Positions 44,601-64,000 of a stretch of 64,000 bases of DNA are shown here, piece after piece. Numbering within the stretch: the stretch's first letter is position 1; each line of letters begins with the position of its first letter. Source of the DNA: Emydura subglobosa (taxonomy: Eukaryota; Chordata; Testudines; Chelidae); assembly GCA_007922225.1 (NCBI GenBank), contig ML679963.1, forward strand, positions 7,101,984 to 7,165,983, written 5' to 3'. A program made the position numbers and the translations under genes. The notes beneath the pieces were generated by a model, which saw only the letters and a list, made by a program, of their open reading frames with translations, searched no databases and was not told where the DNA came from.

Positions 44601-45154
44601 AGTAAGATACTAGTCAGCATTAATAACAGTATCTGAACATGGTCTTTGGTGAGTTGTATGAAATTAACTGCAACTAAACCCAAACAAATTGGGAAATTGC
44701 TGATATTTAAGAGTAAAGTTCATACTGTTTCATCAGCAGTACAGTGCATGAAACTACCATTCATTGTAGAATTCAATTTAGCTGAAGGGAGAGGGATTGG
44801 TTTATAGGGAACTGCAAACAACTGTACTTAAAATGAGCTGAATCTTTCCCCAAAAGCTTTAACAAAACACCCCAATCAAAGAACTATTTAGAATCTAAAT
44901 GACAATGATCAATCAGTTTTCATGCTTATTAATTTCTTTCAGCTTTATGCTTCCAACTATTGGCTGGAGAGGATGCAGAAATACAGACATTTCACAAGAC
45001 AAGTTCTTCTTATATAGGTATTTCTACTCCAGCTAGAATCAAGGGACACCAGAAATCTCCAAAGAAAGCCATTTCCCCAAGATTCTGAGCCTGAGTTTCT
45101 TGAACAAACAAATTCAGACAGACAAATTTCAGATAAGTGCCCAAACTAAGATGA

Positions 45155-45250
45155 AAAAAAGCGGGAATCCTATGGCACCTTAAAGACTAACAAATTTATT
45201 TGGGCATAAACTTTCATGGACAGAAACCCACTTCGTCGGATGCTTAGATG
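45155..45250 (+). repeat. Interspersed repeat fragment (class not assigned)
   Basis: CCTATGGCACCTTAAAGACT, AACAAATTTATTTGGGCATA and CCCACTTCGTCGGATGC form a fragment I know as very common in turtle and crocodilian genomes; I cannot name its class with confidence. Confidence 0.6.
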
Positions 45251-45444
45251 CTTATGATACTAAAATGCTTATGCAGATTAAGCCAAAACACTGAAGCCCA
45301 GATCCGCAAAATTGTTTAGGCCCATAACTTCTATTGATTTCAGTGGAAATTAGGAGCCTAAATATCTTGAGGATCCGGGCCTGAACTTTCTCGTTTTGAA
45401 GCTTCGATAGTCTTCAAGTTGTTCATTTGACAAAAATCAGGATC

Positions 45445-45800
45445 TAATAAAATAACAATACTTTGCATCTATGTAGTACTTTGCAATCAAAGACCTTAAA
45501 GAATTTTAAAAAGATAAACATACTTTACCCCATTGTATAGATGGGGTAAATGAGTCAGAGAGATTATACCGATTTTCAAAAGTGCTGAGCATCCCCCAAT
45601 TGATGGGAGCTCTTTGTCCACCCTTCGGAAATGTTACATCCTAAGTGATTTGCTTAATGACGATAGTTACATACCACAGGGTGATGGCTGAGGAATAAGC
45701 TTTGGTAGAATAACAGCTAACCAGTTAGTGCCCTAGTCAGGATTGGAACTTAGGTCTCCTGACTTCCAGATCCATGTTCAATCCACTAGAGATCCAGACC
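45445..45800 (-). repeat. MIR-type SINE, interrupted
   Basis: On the minus strand the tRNA-like head (CTCTAGTGGATTGAACATGG, then CAGGAGACCTAAGTTCC) and the core and tail (CATTTACCCCATCTATAC, then GCAAAGTATTGTTAT) are separated by about 150 bp of extra sequence including ATGATGGCT-type segments, so another fragment appears to be inserted. Confidence 0.6.
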
Positions 45801-46424
45801 AGGGTGTTCAAATTTTGAATTCTGAACTACACTTTGTAAATGGCCCCCGTCTTTATAAGGGCGTGAACCCAAATCCCAGATATAAACACCCCAAAACTTT
45901 GGGCTGTTGGTAATCCAGAATAAAATGTTGCATCTTGAGCCCATTTCTTGTTCAGATTAATTTTATGTGATATTAATATGAAATATTTAACGTATTAAAT
46001 CTGGCCAATTGGAAATAGAGATCAATGTTTCAAGGGAGAGGGAAACGTTGCTTTATTCTTTGACGAGAAGACTCATTCTGCTTCTGATTCCCAAACAGCC
46101 TGTTGAATCAACATTGGCAGTACAACTGTGGCAGTTACAAGCACTCACAAGAAAACCTTGTGAAAGCCCCAGACCCTCAAGAGGTATTTAGGCTCCTAAT
46201 TTCCACTGAAATCAACCTCATGACATCTCTACCCTAGCATTACTTTGCAAACATTTAAATTCATCTTGTTCTTGTCAATGAAGCAATGAAGATATGAATG
46301 CAATATTATCTGTGCCTCAGATATACATCACACATCAACAGGGAGCCAGAAGAAATGGTATTTAATTATGGTATACATCAAATTAAATTTCATTCCAAAT
46401 ATTGCTTTCCAGTTCATAATGATT

Positions 46425-46530
46425 TATGACTTGTCGTCCAGTAATTCCTACTAATCCCAATATGGATTGGGACCCCATTGTGCTAGGCGCTGTACGAACA
46501 CAGAGTAAAAGATGGTCCCCGTCGCACAGA
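46425..46530 (-). repeat. L2/L3-like LINE tail
   Basis: Minus strand: TGTGTTCGTACAGCGCCTAG, CACAATGGGGTCCCAATCC and a TTAGTAGGAATTAC end. Confidence 0.7.
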
Positions 46531-46784
46531 GAGAATCTGCTCCTTTTATATGTAGTATTGATCATTCTATTCACAGGAAGACTCTAATGATCTTTACCCT
46601 TTTTTATTGCTTATGGAGTTTGGAATTAAGGTACCAGGCAAAACGTTTTCAGAAGTGTCTAAGTGATCTAGAAGCCTGGCCTGTTTTCAAAAGTGACAGG
46701 CATTTAGGAGCCCAAGTCTCACTGAAAGTAAACAGGTTCTTAGGTTCCTAAGTCACTTTGAAAATGGGGTTTAGGCACTTTTGA

Positions 46785-46885
46785 AAATTTTGCACCAGAT
46801 CCTTCGCTAGTGTAAATAACTGTAGCTCCACTGACTTCAACAGAACTATACTGATTTACATCATCTGAGGGTCTGGCCCAGTGTC
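46785..46885. repeat. Palindromic repeat (GTGTAAAT family)
   Basis: CGCTAGTGTAAATAACTGTA with GCTCCACTGACTTCAAC on the left, and ACTGATTTACATCATCTGAG with GGTCTGGCCC on the right, form an imperfect hairpin. The same family is at 53210-53350, 53690-54020 and 56500-56580. Confidence 0.6.
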
Positions 46886-46889
46886 CCTT

Positions 46890-47700
46890 TTTTTCCTACA
46901 GTAGCTACAAGCTGGGAAGATGGTAGCTGTCTGATTTATGTTCTAGCGTTGTTAACAGGTTGGAGAAAAGGTCTAGTCCCACCCACACATGGAGTGAGTG
47001 AGAAGGAGGTGGAGGAATTTGTTATTGTGCACCCCCTGCCACCTACCAGCGGATCATTTGGTCTCCTTGCTAAGGACCTAAGCCTGGACCATTAATGAAA
47101 GTTTTGTGATTGATTTCAAAGGAAGCAGGATTAGACGCCAGTCTTCTGTTGAAATGACTTTGGAATCGGAAGAGAGAAAACTGGTAGCTTCCAAAAATGC
47201 TTCTCATCTTCACACCTCCCCCAAATGAGCCTCTTGCTTAATAATTCCCCCCTCTTCCAGTTCCAGCCAACAAGTAAAGAACAATCCAATACAGCTTCTG
47301 TGCCCATGCATCAATGGTTAGCAATGGAAATAGGCACTCAAAGTCATCACAACCCCTTTATGGTCGTTTACCAGCATGTACATTTCTGGTTTAGGGCCAG
47401 ACTGTGATACCTTTATCCATATTGAATTAAGTAGTATCTTACAGTCTGAGTAGTCCTACTCCATTCAAAGCGACTACTTGTTCAGCCAGACACTACTCAG
47501 TCTGAATCAAGGTATAACAATGAGGCCCTTAGTAGCAATGTATCTGGCTGTCAGCACGAAACACTCAAACTCCTTCCACCAGAGACATTTTATCCAATTA
47601 CAGAGGCGGGAAAGCCAGCAACAGGCTAGGAAGTAGCATCAGAACTTGTTAATTGAAAAGGGCGACATTAACAAGTCTTGCCCTACAGTTACTTACAATG
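46890..47700. other. Intergenic stretch, no gene seen
   Basis: No exon or named repeat recognised. HNF1B's 3' UTR may end near its right-hand edge. Confidence 0.5.
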
Positions 47701-47727
47701 TAAGATAATCGGCTTATAGTCACAGTT

Positions 47728-47733
47728 TTTATT
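47728..47733 (-). terminator. HNF1B: Candidate distal poly(A) signal of HNF1B
   Basis: AATAAA on the minus strand, about 1.48 kb downstream of the stop codon. A nearer variant, ATTAAA, lies at 48662-48667 (about 540 bp downstream). The sequence alone does not decide which is used. Confidence 0.3.
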
Positions 47734-48080
47734 GGAAGGAGACAAGGAGATATTAGGCACCATACCCCTTCCCACTTCCCAAGGTGATGTTGGGGTTTCA
47801 CTTCTCTCTCTTCCCCCCCACTTCCACATAAAAAACCCTCAACCCCCTTGCAGGTGTAGAAAGTTCTCACTAAAAAGTGTGGTTACCATACCAGCCTATT
47901 CAGGTACATAGCAGCAAACGCTACAGCTCACGTGAAAACTGTATTCACCTGCAAGCTGAGAACTCCCAAAGCTGTCCACATGTTTCAATTCCCTCAGTCA
48001 ATCCTCGGACTTCTCCCCCTGCCCCAGAACATTCTCACTCAAAATGTCTACATGTCAGGGAATATCATACATTTTTGAGC

Positions 48081-48250
48081 CAATGGCATAGCTACGAGTG
48101 GGCCTGGGTGGGCCATGGCCCACCCAATCAGATTTTAAGCAATTCATCCCACGTTTTTAATCAACCTCTGTTTCACGTGTGACCCAAGGCTCGTGCCCAC
48201 CCGTGTCAACCATAGGCCCTGCCAAAAAATCAGTTCTGCCTATGCCTCTG
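48081..48250. mobile_element. hAT-type MITE with perfect 8-bp target duplication
   Basis: The left end CAATGGCATAGCTACGA and the complement of the right end, CAGAGGCATAGGCAGAA, form a terminal inverted repeat (about 11 of 17). It is flanked on both sides by TTTTGAGC (48073-48080 and 48251-48258), a perfect 8-bp target-site duplication of the hAT type. It lies about 1 kb downstream of the HNF1B stop, possibly inside the 3' UTR. Confidence 0.85.
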
Positions 48251-49208
48251 TTTTGAGCTCTGCATATTGGCAGTAGCCACCAAATGGCTGGTGCATGTCA
48301 TGCTCACCGGGTAGCCAGCTGTTGGGTTATGTATTTCATTCCCGGTCCTTTGCTAAATTTGGGTTCAGATTTGTCTGGATTATTGACCAAACCAGTTTGT
48401 CAGCCTGTCGTAGCAGCTGTACGAAGGATGAGCTTGTGTCTGTCCTCACATAAAGCACTGGTTGACTAACATCATTTAGTAGGCCCAGGCGTTTCCTCGT
48501 GATTTTGTTCATTTAAAGAAAGAAAAAGAAAAAAAAAAACGACAAACCCTTCAGTTCTGACCTTTACAAAAAAAGAAATAAGAAAAAGGTTGGCCATATA
48601 TACAGGTGGGGAAATTGCACTTAATTACAGCAGTTTACATCCATTGGACAAAATTTACTTCTTTAATATAACTCTCTATGTATAGCTGGAGATGGAAGGA
48701 TCGGAGAGGAGAGACGTTTACCTATTACCTACAGGTTAATTGGCTCAGTTCAACAGCACATGAGATTCCTTTTTCCAAACTCCAAGTAACAGATCCAAGT
48801 CCCATGAGTCCGTTTGGTGAAGGAATATAACTTAAATATTATTGATCGCCGTCTTCCTCTTCTGCTAGTCCTCAGTACATTTTGTTCTTATTTTCTCATG
48901 AGAGCCAATGCCTTCTCGAAGGCAAATACTTAAAATCCTCAAGACATCTCTTGGAAATACTGCGTGAAGGAAATGGAAAAGCACAGTCTCTGGGAGTAGG
49001 CACTTTGGTCCTGTCAAGTCACAGAAGGGTGGCTATTAGTCTTGAAACTCCAGCTCTTTTTTCAGGTTAATGGGCTTCTCGCTATGGCACTGGACAAGCT
49101 GGCTGAGCTTCACTATGGCAACACCCCCCAGACTTTGTTGGTTACCGGCGTGATGTTGTGGAAAATAAGTTCCTGTTGCTAGGTGCAGAGTAAGTGAGGT
49201 GTGGAACA

Positions 49209-62677
<13,469 letters not shown>

Positions 62678-64000
62678 CTGCAAAAACAATTAAGGCCAAG
62701 TACAGTGTGTTAACAACCCCTATCTGCCATACAGGCGTACAGCATTTTCATTATGTGTGGTAGGTTAAAAACAGCAGCCAAAAAAATAAACAAACAAACC
62801 GTCCGCACGAGATTGTGACGTTTCTGGAGAGAAACGGGACATTTTCATGGCTTCTTTTATAACAACAAACAACAACAGACACCAGAGATAAAACTCTTCC
62901 TGTATCTCACTGTCAGAGACACCTATGCATCCGTTTCCAAGGCAGCCAAGATAGTTCATGATCTTGTTGCTCTGCATCATTGTTACTAGTCTTATGCATG
63001 TGCTTGCAAAAGACTAGACCTCTTACAGCCACCACTTTCTTACAGCCACCAGTGGAGATGGGCTCAAGCAGGATCTAGATTTCAAACACTTCAAAACTCA
63101 TGAGGAAGAGCACTTCAGAGCTCCTTTGGGCCTATTTTTAATCTTCTCCATCTCCTAAGTGGATTGAGAACAGTATATCTCCTATCCATGCATTACAGAG
63201 ATGGAAAAATTCAGGCCCTGTTGCATCTGAACCCACGTTTGGGGCCAAGGGAAAGTTGGGGGTAAGTTTTGGGCTTGGTTCATTTCTCTAATCACGGACA
63301 ACAAAAGTAGTGAGAGCAAGACATTGGGAAAGAGGCTTGAAATCTTTTGCACCTCAGTTCTGCTCATTTGTGTCTTCAGCATCACTGAGAACCTGGATCT
63401 CAAGAGTGATTTGGTTTTGTTTCGCACTTACTTTCTCATAGCTGGTTTTAATCAGTTTAATTTGCTGAGTATTAGCTTTTAAACATCTCATTTGGATGGC
63501 ACTGGATCTAGGAATTCTGAAGTAAAATGCAAGACTGTTTGGGATGTTCATTTGCATGCAGGTACCCATAACGCTTTTCCTTCCAGAAAACACTTATTTC
63601 ATAACCCTGCTAGAGTCCGAGCTGTGGGAGCAAATCAATCTGGAAAAGGGTTTGGCCTTTGTGATGCCCAGAATCCAGTGCTATGTGCTTTGCTGGTCAA
63701 AATTGGGGAATGCGTCTCCCCTGCCTTCTTAAATTCAGCTCGCAGAGGTTTAGGGCAAAGTTTCCAAGGTGCCCTCAGCCAGATCTTAATTACACCTGCT
63801 ATTTTGTTTTCATGATTATTTACACATGTAAGCCAGACAGTTGGATGTCTTGCCACCCACAATTTGTGCATTCAAGTGCCATTCATACGTGCAAATGCAG
63901 CATTTTGCATGCAAAAACCAGCAAGCAAAATTCTGAAAGCAAATGTGAACGACGTTGATTTTAAAACAATGTCCTTATTGCATTTGGATTGGTTTTCACA
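62678..64000 (-). other. HNF1B: HNF1B intron 4 (partial)
   Basis: Sequence upstream of exon 5. No further exon recognised: none of the POU or homeodomain peptides is present. The 107-codon plus-strand frame at 63492-63815 has no family resemblance. Confidence 0.6.

Larger units (their letters stand above)
47710..49208 (-). other. HNF1B: HNF1B 3' UTR and flank (extent uncertain)
   Basis: The 3' UTR must begin at 49208. It may end after the ATTAAA at 48662 or the AATAAA at 47728. A hAT MITE (48081-48250) and an A-rich tract near 48519-48540 fall in this span. Confidence 0.4.

Noticed and set aside
45155..45250. Possible tRNA or other small RNA gene in the repeat fragment
   Set aside because: No cloverleaf or intact A and B boxes; the sequence is a dispersed repeat end.
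47877..48182. 101-codon plus-strand frame near the HNF1B 3' end
   Set aside because: It runs into a hAT MITE and lies antisense to the likely HNF1B 3' UTR.

Overview
The window is vertebrate nuclear DNA, most likely from a turtle (a crocodilian is the main alternative). Spliced genes have GT-AG introns, two promoters sit in CpG islands, and the repeats are CR1 LINEs with reptile-type 3' ends, an RTE-type LINE, old MIR SINEs and many hAT-like MITEs. The species call is inferred from the repeat mix and was not tested by any search.

Three protein-coding genes can be read, all on the minus strand. They keep the order SYNRG - DDX52 - HNF1B found at human 17q12. (1) SYNRG (synergin gamma): the first three coding exons, 831-8539; the rest lies left of base 1. 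(2) DDX52 (ROK1-type DEAD-box RNA helicase): the complete CDS in 15 exons, 12835-24708, 633 codons, with every splice phase checked and no frame break. (3) HNF1B: the last five coding exons (5-9), 49209-62677, encoding the C-terminal 208 residues; the DNA-binding exons lie to the right.

Layout: 1-8540 SYNRG exons and introns, with a C-rich minisatellite broken by a 400-base run of N in intron 1; 8340-8720 SYNRG CpG island; 8760-12300 short intergenic stretch with a 67-bp duplication, a CR1 and an RTE LINE; 12300-24850 DDX52 and its CpG island; 24950-47700 gene-poor spacer with a degenerate CATCACA-rich tract split by a CR1, a second CR1, MITEs and an LTR-like element; 47700-64000 the 3' half of HNF1B with several hAT-like MITEs in its introns and 3' flank.

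The genes do not form a pathway. SYNRG acts in AP-1/clathrin traffic, DDX52 in 18S rRNA maturation and HNF1B in transcription of kidney, liver and gut genes. I found no convincing new biological system. The best material for a second look is the set of MITEs with readable target-site duplications, the MITE made of nested hairpins, the minisatellite beside the SYNRG promoter, the CATCACA-rich tract and one unexplained 113-codon ORF with a membrane anchor.
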